Origin: Pseudomonadota bacterium
Lineage (GTDB): Bacteria; Pseudomonadota; Alphaproteobacteria; Sphingomonadales; Sphingomonadaceae
Length of the DNA stretch: 64,000 nt
Reading direction: 5' to 3'
Assembly: GCA_023423655.1 (NCBI GenBank)
Contig: JAFAFE010000006.1
Location: 682,001 to 746,000 of the forward strand
Shown here: in pieces, positions 34,431-43,248 of the stretch
Position numbering within the stretch: the first letter of the stretch is position 1
How the letters are laid out: each line of letters opens with the position of its first letter
Position numbers and translations under genes: made by a program
Notes under the pieces: model-generated
Seen by the model: only the letters and a program-made list of their open reading frames with translations
Told to the model about the DNA's origin: nothing
Database searches by the model: none

Positions 34431-34463
34431 CGCAAAAAGAAAGACCGGATGTTTCCATCCGGC
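34431..34463 (-). terminator. Rho-independent terminator of the outer-membrane protein gene
   Basis: On the minus strand, CCGGATG pairs with CATCCGG around a four-base loop, followed by TCTTTCTTTTTG. It lies about 37 bp after the stop of the 34500-35096 gene. It could also stop transcription from the convergent gene, but the plus-strand tail is poorer. Confidence 0.78.
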
Positions 34464-34499
34464 CTTCCCTTTGCTTATTCGCTAAGCGGTGAGCATCGC

Positions 34500-35096
34500 T
34501 TAGAAGCGGATGCCGACGCCGCCCAGAACCTGGTGACGGCTCACGCCATCGCCATAATCCGAATAGCGATATTCGCCCTTGAGCAGCAGATTGTTGCTGG
34601 TCTTGGTTTCAACACCGGCACCCACGCGCCAGCCGCCATCGCTTTCGCTCCAACGTTCCGTGGTGGTGGTGGTGCCAACCGTGGTCGTTTCCGTAATCTT
34701 CGAACGTGCATCGGTGTAACCACCCTTGGCATAAAGCAGCGTGTTCTTGGACGCGCCTACCGTCGTGCCGATACGGCCACCGACATACAGGTCACGGCCT
34801 GCTTTGATGCACGCTTCATAGGTCGAGGGCGACCCCGCGCACTTCTTGGCGGTCGAATCCATGATTTCACCTTCGATACCAACCACAAGGCCACCGGTAT
34901 CAAAGTCATAGCCTGCGCCCAAGCCATAGGCGAAGCCGTCGGCGCTGACGTCGGTGTTCGGACCAACTTCAACCTTGGTCTTGTCCCAGCCGCCAAGTGC
35001 TTCGATATGCGCGCCGGTGAAACCGGTGTTCTGGGCCATAGCCGGCGTCGCAACGGTTGCGGTTGCGAGAAGGGCGCCAATAAGAATCTTTTTCAC
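34500..35096 (-). CDS. Small outer-membrane beta-barrel protein
   Basis: A 198-residue opacity/OmpA-like barrel with a signal peptide (MKKILIGALLATATVATPAMAQ) and about eight amphipathic strands: FTGAHIEALGGWDKTKVE, GLVVGIEGEIMD, DLYVGGRIGTTVGASKNTLLYAKGGYTDA and a C-terminal VLGGVGIRF ending in Phe. Two Cys (KKCAGSPSTYEACIKAG) sit in an external loop and could bridge. The start codon is GTG at 35096, with GGGGAA eight bases ahead. A good terminator follows. The role is likely structural or adhesive; unspecific. Confidence 0.82.
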   Translation of the reverse strand: MKKILIGALLATATVATPAMAQNTGFTGAHIEALGGWDKTKVEVGPNTDVSADGFAYGLGAGYDFDTGGLVVGIEGEIMDSTAKKCAGSPSTYEACIKAGRDLYVGGRIGTTVGASKNTLLYAKGGYTDARSKITETTTVGTTTTTERWSESDGGWRVGAGVETKTSNNLLLKGEYRYSDYGDGVSRHQVLGGVGIRF

Positions 35097-35355
35097 TGTA
35101 ATTCCCCATTTCTGGTTTAACTACACCGCTTTGGAACCGAGGAGCGCAGCAGAGTTTGCACCCGTTCGATCCTTGCGGTGTCCCCCGCCCAATCGTGCTG
35201 ATCCGTTTAACCGATTGTGAATTTTCGGTTTATCTGGCGTTCATCTTGTAAAATGGCCTGTAACGCGACCCCACGGATTTCTGCGGCCCTCCGCCCAGAA
35301 GTGGCAACAATGTCACAGCTAGCGGATTCCTCCATTTTGCGGTAAACCGCTCGCC

Positions 35356-36621
35356 ATGCAGACAAATGAATCATTTTCCATGCCGATTCCCGGCCCTATT
35401 GACCCTGTGCCCGTGCCGCGTGCGATTACGCCGCGCGGCGATGGCCGCACGGATTTGCTCGGCCTTTCGCGCGCCCAAATCGGTGAACTGCTTGCCGAAG
35501 CGGGGCTCGATTCGAAGCAGGCGAAATTGCGCTCGAAACAATTATTTCACTGGATCTACCATCGCGGCGTGACCGATTTCGATGCGATGACCGATATTGC
35601 CAAGGCGCAGCGGCCGTTCCTTGCCGAACGCTTTATCGTCGGGCGGCCCGATGTGGTCGAAGCGCAAATCTCTTCGGACGGCACGCGCAAATGGTTGCTG
35701 CGGTCGGATGACGGTCAGGATTACGAGATGGTCTTCATCCCGGACGCCGACCGCGGGACTTTGTGCGTGTCGAGCCAGGTCGGCTGCACCCTGAATTGCC
35801 GTTTCTGCCATACCGGCACGATGCGGCTGGTGCGCAATCTGACGCCGGGCGAGATTGTCGGGCAGGTGATGCTTGCACGCGATGCGCTGGGCGAATGGCC
35901 CAAAGGCAGCATGGCCTCCAGCGCCGACGAGGATGATGCCGACGATAATGCCGGCCATTATACCTCCGATGGCCGCCTTCTTACCAATATCGTGATGATG
36001 GGCATGGGCGAGCCGCTCTATAATTTCGACAATGTGCGCGATGCGTTGAAGGTGGTGATGGACGGCGAAGGCTTGTCGCTTTCCAAACGCCGTATCACCT
36101 TGTCGACCAGCGGGGTCGTGCCGATGATGGCGCGGGCGGCGGAAGAAATCGGCGTGAACCTTGCGGTATCGCTCCATGCGGTGACCAAGGAAATCCGCGA
36201 CGAGATCGTCCCGCTTAACCGCAAATATGGCATCGAGGAATTGCTTCAAGCCTGCGCCGATTATCCGCGCGCCAATAATGCGCGGCGCATTACGTTTGAA
36301 TATGTGATGCTCAAGGACAAGAATGACAGCGATGACCATGCGCATGAACTGGTGCGGCTCATCAAACAATATAAAATTCCTGCCAAGGTCAACCTTATCC
36401 CGTTCAACCCTTGGCCCGGCGCGCCTTATGATACGTCGACACCGGAACGGGTGAGAAGCTTTTCGAATATCATCTTTGAAGCAGGCATTTCGGCCCCTGT
36501 GCGCACACCGCGCGGGCGGGATATTGACGCCGCTTGCGGGCAGCTCAAAACCACGGCGGAGAAAAAGAGCCGCGCCGAACTCGACCGCTTGGCCGAAGAA
36601 AAGCTTGCGGCGCTCGGATAG
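35356..36621 (+). CDS. rlmN: 23S rRNA/tRNA adenine-C2 methyltransferase RlmN
   Basis: A 421-residue radical-SAM enzyme that methylates C2 of A2503 in 23S rRNA and A37 in some tRNAs. The cluster motif is C144-x3-C148-x2-C151 (GCTLNCRFCHTG). The methyl-carrying Cys lies in the C-terminal APVRTPRGRDIDAACGQL stretch, and NIVMMGMGEPLYNFDNV is the family SAM-binding core. An insertion of about 20 acidic residues (SSADEDDADDNAGHY) follows the cluster domain. It is divergent from the outer-membrane barrel gene; the ~260 bp between carry both promoters. Confidence 0.95.
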   Translation: MQTNESFSMPIPGPIDPVPVPRAITPRGDGRTDLLGLSRAQIGELLAEAGLDSKQAKLRSKQLFHWIYHRGVTDFDAMTDIAKAQRPFLAERFIVGRPDVVEAQISSDGTRKWLLRSDDGQDYEMVFIPDADRGTLCVSSQVGCTLNCRFCHTGTMRLVRNLTPGEIVGQVMLARDALGEWPKGSMASSADEDDADDNAGHYTSDGRLLTNIVMMGMGEPLYNFDNVRDALKVVMDGEGLSLSKRRITLSTSGVVPMMARAAEEIGVNLAVSLHAVTKEIRDEIVPLNRKYGIEELLQACADYPRANNARRITFEYVMLKDKNDSDDHAHELVRLIKQYKIPAKVNLIPFNPWPGAPYDTSTPERVRSFSNIIFEAGISAPVRTPRGRDIDAACGQLKTTAEKKSRAELDRLAEEKLAALG

Positions 36622-36624
36622 GTT

Positions 36625-38277
36625 TCACATTCCGAACAGCTTCATACCGGCATCGAGCAACCCCTCAATGCCGCGCTTGATCTCGCCCTTGCGCGAGGTA
36701 AGCGGCGCTTCTTCGACAATCAGCACGCCATGGTCGCCTTCGACCCTGTCCTTAAGCAAAGGCTCGCGGCCCAGAAAATAAGGCCAGAAAGTGCCGGTGC
36801 GCACGACCGCATACGGAATGTCGGCGGAAAAGCCGATAAGCTGGCTTTGCGCAAAAATCCGCCCCCGCTCGACCGGCTCGACCCGCACCCCGCGCCCGCC
36901 TTTAAGCACCAGTCGCGCAGGCCCATGAAATACATAATAGCGCCACTGGCCGGTGAGCCATGCGTGGAGCGAGAAAAGCCGCCAATGCGCGGCGATATGT
37001 AGCGGACGGCCGACCGGCTCGACCACCGCCGCAATCGCGCGCGGGTGGAGGACACAGGCCGGACCTTCGGGTAGGGCCAGCACCGCAACTTCGGCAAAGG
37101 GATCATGGATCGCCGACACGGTAATCGCCTGCCCGCTCCCGCCGATGCGGGTGAGGAAGGAAAGACCGGTCGCAAGGCTCATGATCGGGTGGCTGCTATC
37201 GAGAAACCATTGGGTGCGCTCGGCGCTCGCGCGACTGGCCGATTGGAAATAGCCTTGGCGGACCAACATTTCTTCACCCTCCTCCAGCCGGATGCTGACC
37301 GAAGTGCGTGAGGCTGTGGCATCGGGCACCGGTGGGGCTTGCGTTGCCGGTGCGATGATGCGGATGGCCGGACGACGCTCGGCCAGGGGCGCGAGAATAT
37401 GATAGCAAAAGAGCCGAATAAGGAACGGGCTGATGATGATGAAAAACAGCGCAATCGCTGCCGCCTTGAGCGCGCCATTGACATTATTGCTCTTGGCCCA
37501 GGCCGACACTTTCTTGAGCGCATTATCGCTCAGCGTTTTTTCCTGTCCCTCGACCAGCCCGCGATATTCCGTATTATAGCGGTCCACCGCATTTGCGGCG
37601 GCTTGGCGCGCGCGATCAAGCGCACTATTAGTCGCGACAAGAATGGCGACATTTCGCTTCGCCCCGTCCACCACCGTTTTTTGTTCGCGCACGATCGTCG
37701 TTTGGCGCTGTATTTCGGGGGCCTGTAAAAGGTCGGGCACATAATCGCCCGCCAGCGCATCCAGCCTTGTTCCCGCCTGTGCGAGCTTGTCCGAAGCGGC
37801 ATTAAGCTCTGCGGCATGGCGGGTGAGCGCATCGGCGACCGTTTCACCCGCACGGCGCGCGTCAAGGCTATCATGCAGCGCGGTCAAACTCGCAATTTCG
37901 CGGGTGAGGAGCGCGCTTCTGAAACAGGCTTTGCGGTTTTCGATGACCCCGCCAACCCCTTGGACGAGGAGCGACCCCAAATCATTGCCGCATTTTTTGG
38001 CAAGCGCCGCCTGTTCGCCCTTGGCCGATATGATGCGGGCGGACAATTCTTCTTTCCCGTAATTCTGGAAGCCAGCCACACTGGCATCGCTGCTCGCCTG
38101 CGCGCCTGTGGCATAGCGGGTCAATTCTTCGCCCGCGCTACGTAATGCTGTTGCCTTGCGCTCCAGATCGCCGAAGCTTTGATAGGAGGAATGGACCCAC
38201 CAACCGCCCAATATCGCGACGAACAGAAGTACAAACAAAAGCGCGTGACGCGCAATCCATGCGAGCGTCTGCTTCAC
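36625..38277 (-). CDS. Large membrane protein with coiled coil and AIM24-like C-terminal domain
   Basis: A 550-residue protein. It has an N-terminal transmembrane helix (HALLFVLLFVAILGGWWV, ~11-28), a long Ala/Leu/Arg-rich periplasmic coiled-coil to about 260, a second helix (ALKAAAIALFFIIISPFLIRLFCYHIL, ~270-295) and a cytoplasmic beta-rich domain from ~325. The latter (RLEEGEEMLVRQGYFQSAS, FLTRIGGSGQAITVSAI, FAEVAVLALPEGPACVLHPRAIAAV) resembles the AIM24/TRAP-like fold. Start is GTG. The stop is 3 bp from that of rlmN (convergent). A bacterial trans-envelope sensor or scaffold is possible; no function is claimed. No neighbour shares its operon. Confidence 0.6.
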   Translation of the reverse strand: MKQTLAWIARHALLFVLLFVAILGGWWVHSSYQSFGDLERKATALRSAGEELTRYATGAQASSDASVAGFQNYGKEELSARIISAKGEQAALAKKCGNDLGSLLVQGVGGVIENRKACFRSALLTREIASLTALHDSLDARRAGETVADALTRHAAELNAASDKLAQAGTRLDALAGDYVPDLLQAPEIQRQTTIVREQKTVVDGAKRNVAILVATNSALDRARQAAANAVDRYNTEYRGLVEGQEKTLSDNALKKVSAWAKSNNVNGALKAAAIALFFIIISPFLIRLFCYHILAPLAERRPAIRIIAPATQAPPVPDATASRTSVSIRLEEGEEMLVRQGYFQSASRASAERTQWFLDSSHPIMSLATGLSFLTRIGGSGQAITVSAIHDPFAEVAVLALPEGPACVLHPRAIAAVVEPVGRPLHIAAHWRLFSLHAWLTGQWRYYVFHGPARLVLKGGRGVRVEPVERGRIFAQSQLIGFSADIPYAVVRTGTFWPYFLGREPLLKDRVEGDHGVLIVEEAPLTSRKGEIKRGIEGLLDAGMKLFGM

Positions 38278-38393
38278 GGTTTGGGTTTAGCCTCGATGGT
38301 CGACAGATGCATGGGACTATGCACATCGGCGATATCGGGTGCCAACGCAATGCCGATTTGTCTGGCGTGTATTTCCTCTTAGCATCGGCGAGC

Positions 38394-38432
38394 ATAAAAA
38401 ATGGGCGGTGAAGCCATGCCTCCCCGCCCATT
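38394..38432 (-). terminator. Rho-independent terminator after the TonB-dependent receptor
   Basis: On the minus strand, AATGGGCGG (38432-38424) pairs with CCGCCCATT (38408-38400), and the stem runs into TTTTT. It lies 22 bp past the receptor stop codon at 38454. Confidence 0.8.
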
Positions 38433-38453
38433 GCTTTTCAGCGAAAAGCCGGA

Positions 38454-40886
38454 TTAAAAGGCGAAACGTGCCATCACCTGAAATACCGGCCCCGCCTTTT
38501 CCGCTTCAAGTTCATATTCGTCAAAGTCGCGCGCAACCTGCTCTTCAAGCGTATTGAACTTGTTGAATGTCTCGCGCTTTTTGCCGTTCAACAGGTTGGA
38601 GCCGACCGCGCGGATGGTGAAATTTTTGCCGAACCGCTTTTCGACAAACACTTCAAGGTCCGCGCCATAAGTCGTTGTAACCTCCTCGCCGACAGTGCGG
38701 TCATAGGCCGCGCCCTGCTTGCGATAGGTCGCACCAAATGCCGCGCCAACGCTTGGAATGTCCTGAATGAAGCCGAAATTATAGACATATTTGGACTGGC
38801 CGTTGAAACGGCGCTTGCCGAGCGTGTCCTTGATGTCACTGTCGAGCCACGAAACGTTCCCGAAAATGCCGGTATCGGGCAGACCGATGAAACCAAGGTC
38901 GGTCGACAGGTCGAATTCCACACCATATACATCACCATTGCCGGTGTTGCGCGGCTGGAACACCCACGCCACATCATCATCTTTGGTGTCGTTGGGCGTA
39001 TCCTTATCATCATAAGCCGATCCCCGCGCGCCGGTATTGGCAAGCTCGATCAGGTTTTTGACCTTACGATAGAAGAAGTTGACGCCGACAACACCTGCGC
39101 GGCCCAAGCGATGCTCATAGCCTAGGTCTGCGCCCCACGCCGATTCCGGATCAAGCTGCGGATTGCCGAGCAAATCATTGTCGCCCAATTCTTCTTCAAG
39201 CAGCGAAGGCGTCAGATAGTTAAAATCCGGACGGCGATTGGTGCGCGCAACCGATGCGGTGATGCGGTCCTTGTTCGTCAGGTCGAATTTGATCGAAGCC
39301 GAAGGCAGCAACATACCATATTTATTGACCTGATCGGCGGGGCGCTTGTTCGCGGTCGCGTCGTGAATGTCATAATTGGTATGTTCATAACGCACACCCG
39401 CTTCCCACGAAAAAGCACCACCCTTTCCTTCAAACATCGCAAACGCATCGCGGCGTTTTTCGGTCAGCTTGTTGAGGTTGCCGCTATCTTTCTCGGCTAC
39501 CGGCGTCCCGAAACCGGTGTTGAGCGTGGTCGGATTTTGCGTGAACTGGTCCCATTTACGCGCGGTCGGCACTTCGAAGCGGTTGCGGTTTTCCAATATT
39601 GCCGTGTCGCGTGTCTTGTTCTGGAAGAAGCCGCCGACGATAAAGTTGATGTCATCGCTGACTTCAAATTCATGGTCCAGTTTCATCGAAAATTCCTGAT
39701 CGGTGAAACGTGTGTCGGTAAGGTCCGCAGTCAGGCGCGGAACCTTGCGGTCAAATTCCAACTCATATTCGGTTTCGACGCTCTTTTCGTCAAATTTTGC
39801 AAAGCCGACTTTGAAGCTAGTTTTACCAAGCGACCAACGATGGGCGAGCTTTGCAGACAGGCTGAAATTTTCCTGATCAATCTCTTTCACATTGGCATTA
39901 TCGACAAGCAGCCCCGGATTTTTATCCTTGTCGTTCGCGACCGGTCCAGGAGTACCGGTGCGCACATTATATTCACGGCTGCGTTCATCTTCGGTGCGGT
40001 CGGTACGCACATAAAAGCCGTTCACCTCGAAATCGGTATTATCGCCTTCAATCTTATAGGTTGCATTGGCCGAATAGTCGGTACCGTTGCGCGTATCGGT
40101 CTGGTCTTCGCGATTATCGAAATCTTCGGTCGCATAGTCAGGGTTATTTTCCGGAGAATCGCCGTGGCGATAGCTAACCTTGCGCTTGGGGTTATAACGC
40201 CCTTGCACATTGACGCCGAGCAGCAGACGACCGGGGCCGACTTCGCCGCCCCACACCGCACCAAAGCTCGGTTTCCATTTGCCATCGTCAAAATGGAGAG
40301 CGCCCGCGCGAACATAGCCGCCATCAAGCTGATAGCCGTCGCGCAATACGATGTTGAGCGTCCCCGCCATCGCATCGCCGCTGCGGCGTGCTGAGGAAGA
40401 GCGCACGATTTCAACGCGGCTGATAAGTTCCGCTGGAATACGGTCCATGAAGAAGCTGCGGTCGGCATTGGATCCCGGCACCTTTTCGCCATTGATAAGG
40501 ATTTGCGTATAACCCGGCGCAAGGCCGCGCAGGCGCGCGCCATCGCTTTCGATCACGTCCGACAGGAATGTGACCGACGGCACGCGCTTTAACGCATCGC
40601 CTGCGGTCAGCGGTTCGAAACGCTGGAAATATTCCTGATCATAAACGAGGACCGGCTCGGTGCTTTCGCTGCGGTTGCGGTAGTTAATCTTGCCAAGCAC
40701 CACAATGTCCGCCGCCGAAGTCGGATCTTCTTCAGCCGCCGCCGCAACTTCATCTGCCGGAGCCGGAGCCGTAGCAACGGCTGCTATTTCCGCTTCTGGA
40801 GTGGCAACGGTGTCATCGGCAAATGCCGGTGTAGCGAGAAAAATAGTGAGCGCCATTGCGCTGGCTGCATTTCGAACGATAGTCAT
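38454..40886 (-). CDS. TonB-dependent outer-membrane receptor, phytase-linked
   Basis: An 810-residue TonB-dependent receptor. Signal peptide (ALTIFLATPAFA), a low-complexity Ala/Pro/Glu stretch, then the plug domain (LTAGDALKRVPSVTFLSDVIESDGARLRGLAPGYTQILINGEKVPG) and a 22-strand barrel ending VMARFAF with a terminal aromatic. The start ATG 40886 fits the signal; a frame extending to 41000 is unneeded. It is divergent from a beta-propeller phytase gene with Pho-box-like repeats between, so the natural substrate is probably a phosphorylated organic compound such as an inositol phosphate or its product (inference from context). Confidence 0.88.
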   Translation of the reverse strand: MTIVRNAASAMALTIFLATPAFADDTVATPEAEIAAVATAPAPADEVAAAAEEDPTSAADIVVLGKINYRNRSESTEPVLVYDQEYFQRFEPLTAGDALKRVPSVTFLSDVIESDGARLRGLAPGYTQILINGEKVPGSNADRSFFMDRIPAELISRVEIVRSSSARRSGDAMAGTLNIVLRDGYQLDGGYVRAGALHFDDGKWKPSFGAVWGGEVGPGRLLLGVNVQGRYNPKRKVSYRHGDSPENNPDYATEDFDNREDQTDTRNGTDYSANATYKIEGDNTDFEVNGFYVRTDRTEDERSREYNVRTGTPGPVANDKDKNPGLLVDNANVKEIDQENFSLSAKLAHRWSLGKTSFKVGFAKFDEKSVETEYELEFDRKVPRLTADLTDTRFTDQEFSMKLDHEFEVSDDINFIVGGFFQNKTRDTAILENRNRFEVPTARKWDQFTQNPTTLNTGFGTPVAEKDSGNLNKLTEKRRDAFAMFEGKGGAFSWEAGVRYEHTNYDIHDATANKRPADQVNKYGMLLPSASIKFDLTNKDRITASVARTNRRPDFNYLTPSLLEEELGDNDLLGNPQLDPESAWGADLGYEHRLGRAGVVGVNFFYRKVKNLIELANTGARGSAYDDKDTPNDTKDDDVAWVFQPRNTGNGDVYGVEFDLSTDLGFIGLPDTGIFGNVSWLDSDIKDTLGKRRFNGQSKYVYNFGFIQDIPSVGAAFGATYRKQGAAYDRTVGEEVTTTYGADLEVFVEKRFGKNFTIRAVGSNLLNGKKRETFNKFNTLEEQVARDFDEYELEAEKAGPVFQVMARFAF

Positions 40887-40949
40887 TGAGTCGACCCCCC
40901 GGGCTTGGTTGATTTTGCTTTGAAGTTGGCGGGCCACTAGCAATGCTTT

Positions 40950-41031
40950 TTGACAATCACGGGACAGATAGGTTTCACTTTGGTGACAGGGCGGTTCCAT
41001 TTTCGCGTCAGATTTGTCACGCTCCTGTCAT
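40950..41031. promoter_or_regulatory. Putative PhoB-box cluster between receptor and phytase genes
   Basis: On the plus strand TTGTCAC (41014-41020) and CTGTCAT (41025-41031) lie 11 bp apart, the spacing of a Pho box. On the minus strand CTGTCAC (40989-40983), a weaker GTGAAAC (40978-40972), CTGTCCC (40967-40961) and TTGTCAA (40956-40950) form a run with 11-bp period. The two clusters lie 85 and 64 bp from the phytase and receptor starts. Both genes would be activated under phosphate limitation. PhoB binding is inferred from matching the known consensus. Confidence 0.68.
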
Positions 41032-41115
41032 GAAAACGCGGCAATGCCCGTCGCCAATGGTGCCGCAGGCACCGGATTTGACGGACAAACTTAAAAAAAC
41101 AGAGGGTCACATTTC

Positions 41116-42180
41116 ATGACAAATGCTTTTGGATACGGGCTCGCGGGGGCCGCCGCTTTATTATTGGCCGGGTGCGCCACCACATCGGAACCGCAATTCA
41201 AAGGCTTGCCGCCGGTAAGCGTCCATGCGACCGGCGAAACAGTTCCGGTTGGCACCAATAATGCCGATGCGGCGGACGATCCGGCGATCTGGCGCAATGC
41301 CGCCAATCCTGCCGCAAGCCTGATTGTCGCGACCGACAAGAAAGCGGGGCTTTATGTTTATGGCCTTGATGGCAAGATCAAAAGCTTTTTGAACGCGGGC
41401 CGTGTCAATAATGTCGATCTGGTCGAAAAGGGCGGCACCGTTTATGCGGTGGCCAGCGATCGCAATGATCCGCGCAATGCGAAGCTCGCGCTGTTCACGC
41501 TCGACACCACAAGCGGCAAGCTGACCGCAATCGGCAAGGTCGCAGGCGGCACGGGCGAAGGCTATGGCGTGTGCATCTTGCCGGGCAATGATGCGCAAGC
41601 GTTCAACGTCTTTTCGGTGCTTAAGGAAGGCGTGATTGCCGATGTGCGCGTGACACCGGGAGCGGGCACGGGCGCGGCCCCGACCGGCACTATCGTGCGG
41701 ACATTGAAGCTCCAGACCCAGACCGAAGGCTGCGCGCTCGATGCGCAATCGAACAGCCTTTATGTCGGCGAGGAAGATGTCGGCATCTGGCGCTTTGATG
41801 CAACCGGCGCTGCGACCGAGGGCGTTAAGGTAGCGTCGGTCGATAACCAGCAGCTTGTCGCCGATGTCGAAGGGCTTGCGGTCGCAACCGCAGCCGATGG
41901 CGCGCGCTATTTGGTCGCGTCGAGCCAGGGCGACAATGCCTATGCCGTCTATCGCATCAGCGATGCCAAGGGCGCGCTCCGCTATGTCGGGCGCTTTGCG
42001 ATTACCGATGGCACGCTTGGCGGCGCAGAGGAAACCGACGGGCTGGAACTGATTATCGGCGATTTCGGACCGGCTTATCCGGGCGGGCTTTTCGTGGCGC
42101 AGGATGGGCATAACGGCACCAAAGCGCAAAATTTCAAACTGGTAAGCTGGGATGCAATCAAGGCCGCTTTAGGCCTTTGA
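41116..42180 (+). CDS. Beta-propeller phytase, lipoprotein
   Basis: A 354-residue 3-phytase of the beta-propeller type, hydrolysing phytate in the periplasm or at the surface. The lipobox LLLAGC places the lipid-modified Cys at residue 20. Propeller blades carry family sequence: DDPAIWRNAANPAASLIVATDKKAGLYVYGLDGK, NNVDLV, ASDRNDPRNAKLALF, EGCALDAQSNSLYVGEEDVGIWRF, and the C-terminal DGLELIIGDFGPAYPGGLFVAQDGHN. The DDPAIW start and EGCALD motif are hallmarks of this class; acidic residues bind calcium. Paired divergently with a TonB receptor under Pho-like control. Confidence 0.92.
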   Translation: MTNAFGYGLAGAAALLLAGCATTSEPQFKGLPPVSVHATGETVPVGTNNADAADDPAIWRNAANPAASLIVATDKKAGLYVYGLDGKIKSFLNAGRVNNVDLVEKGGTVYAVASDRNDPRNAKLALFTLDTTSGKLTAIGKVAGGTGEGYGVCILPGNDAQAFNVFSVLKEGVIADVRVTPGAGTGAAPTGTIVRTLKLQTQTEGCALDAQSNSLYVGEEDVGIWRFDATGAATEGVKVASVDNQQLVADVEGLAVATAADGARYLVASSQGDNAYAVYRISDAKGALRYVGRFAITDGTLGGAEETDGLELIIGDFGPAYPGGLFVAQDGHNGTKAQNFKLVSWDAIKAALGL

Positions 42181-42227
42181 TTTCATAATAAAATCAGGAG
42201 CCCACCGCATCTGTCAGGCCTTCGGGG

Positions 42228-43145
42228 TCAGACGGATGCCGGGGGTCCTATTTCCCTACAGGCCAGCCGCAATTCTTCGGTAAATATCTGGACCAAGGGG
42301 ATATTTGCGCCCCTCACGCGTGTGGCCAGAATGAGCGGGCGCGTCCATGCGCTGGTATCGACATCGAGCAACGCCAGCCGCCCTTCGTCGCAATCACGCT
42401 GCACCAGCAATTCGGGCAAAATCGCGAGATGCACACCGCTGTCGAGCAAGGACAAGGTGAACAGGATCGACGTGGTTTCAATGTCGATGCGGCGGCGCGC
42501 CATGCCGGTCGCGCGGAAGCTTGCCTCGATCTGTTGTTCGACCTCGCCGATATTAGCGCCGCTAATCCAGATTTCGTCTTTGAGGTCGGTAAGCGAAAGC
42601 CCCTTGCGCCCCGCAAAAGGATGGCCCGCGCCCGCGACTACCGCATAGCGCACATCGCCCAGATGTTCTTCGCGCACCATTTTATTGTCGCGCGTCACCT
42701 GCCGTAGCGCGACCACCATATCGAGCGCGCCCAGCATTAAATCCTGGATGAGGCTTTCATATAGCCCGGCAAGTGCGCTCATTTTGACGCCGGGTTGCTT
42801 GACCCCTAGACTTTTGGAAGCGGTAGCGACCACCGACGCCGCCGCGCTCGGCCCGATGCCGACCCGCAGCCGCCCGCGCCTGCCGCCCAGCATATCGTCC
42901 AAATCCGCGCGGAAACGTGCAGCTTCGGCGGCGATGGTGCGCGCGTGCGGCACGAACATATCGGCATAGCGGGTCGGGCGCACCCGCCGCGCGTCGCGTT
43001 CGAATAATTGCACCCCCAATTGCAACTCCAACCGCTGGATGGATTTGCTGATCGCTTGCTGGGACAACCCAAGCTGATCTGCGGCCGCAACAAAGGTGCC
43101 GAGATCGTAAGCGGCAAGAAAATGACGGATTTGGCGCGATTCCAT
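42228..43145 (-). CDS. LysR-family transcriptional regulator
   Basis: A 305-residue LysR regulator. Winged helix-turn-helix at residues 1-60 (IRHFLAAYDLGTFVAAADQLGLSQQAISKSIQRLELQLGVQLFERD), then a periplasmic-binding-fold sensor domain from ~90. ATG 43145 (MESRQIRHF) is used instead of the ATG at 43163, because the HTH normally begins here. It is divergent from the six-gene operon at 43249 and is its likely regulator. Two palindromes lie in the shared 103 bp, one across its own start codon, suggesting autoregulation. Confidence 0.9.
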   Translation of the reverse strand: MESRQIRHFLAAYDLGTFVAAADQLGLSQQAISKSIQRLELQLGVQLFERDARRVRPTRYADMFVPHARTIAAEAARFRADLDDMLGGRRGRLRVGIGPSAAASVVATASKSLGVKQPGVKMSALAGLYESLIQDLMLGALDMVVALRQVTRDNKMVREEHLGDVRYAVVAGAGHPFAGRKGLSLTDLKDEIWISGANIGEVEQQIEASFRATGMARRRIDIETTSILFTLSLLDSGVHLAILPELLVQRDCDEGRLALLDVDTSAWTRPLILATRVRGANIPLVQIFTEELRLACREIGPPASV

Positions 43146-43174
43146 TGTCCGGACAATATACAACTATCAGTTGT
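43144..43174. promoter_or_regulatory. Palindromes in the LysR / operon divergent promoter
   Basis: A perfect 14-bp palindrome ATTGTCCGGACAAT (43144-43157) overlaps the LysR start codon, and a second perfect inverted repeat ACAACT-ATC-AGTTGT lies at 43160-43174. Both are of the size of LysR recognition and activation sites. The sequence CGGACAATATAC here resembles CGGACAAATATC at 48477. Confidence 0.55.
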
Positions 43175-43248
43175 GGATAAAGATAATTTATTGTTGGTTA
43201 TTCCAGGCGATTGGCGCGACACTTGGCCCAACGCACAGAGAGGATTTT

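Noticed and set aside
39363..40394. 343-codon plus-strand frame within the TonB receptor gene
   Set aside because: It is antisense to a receptor with full plug and barrel motifs, with no signature of its own.
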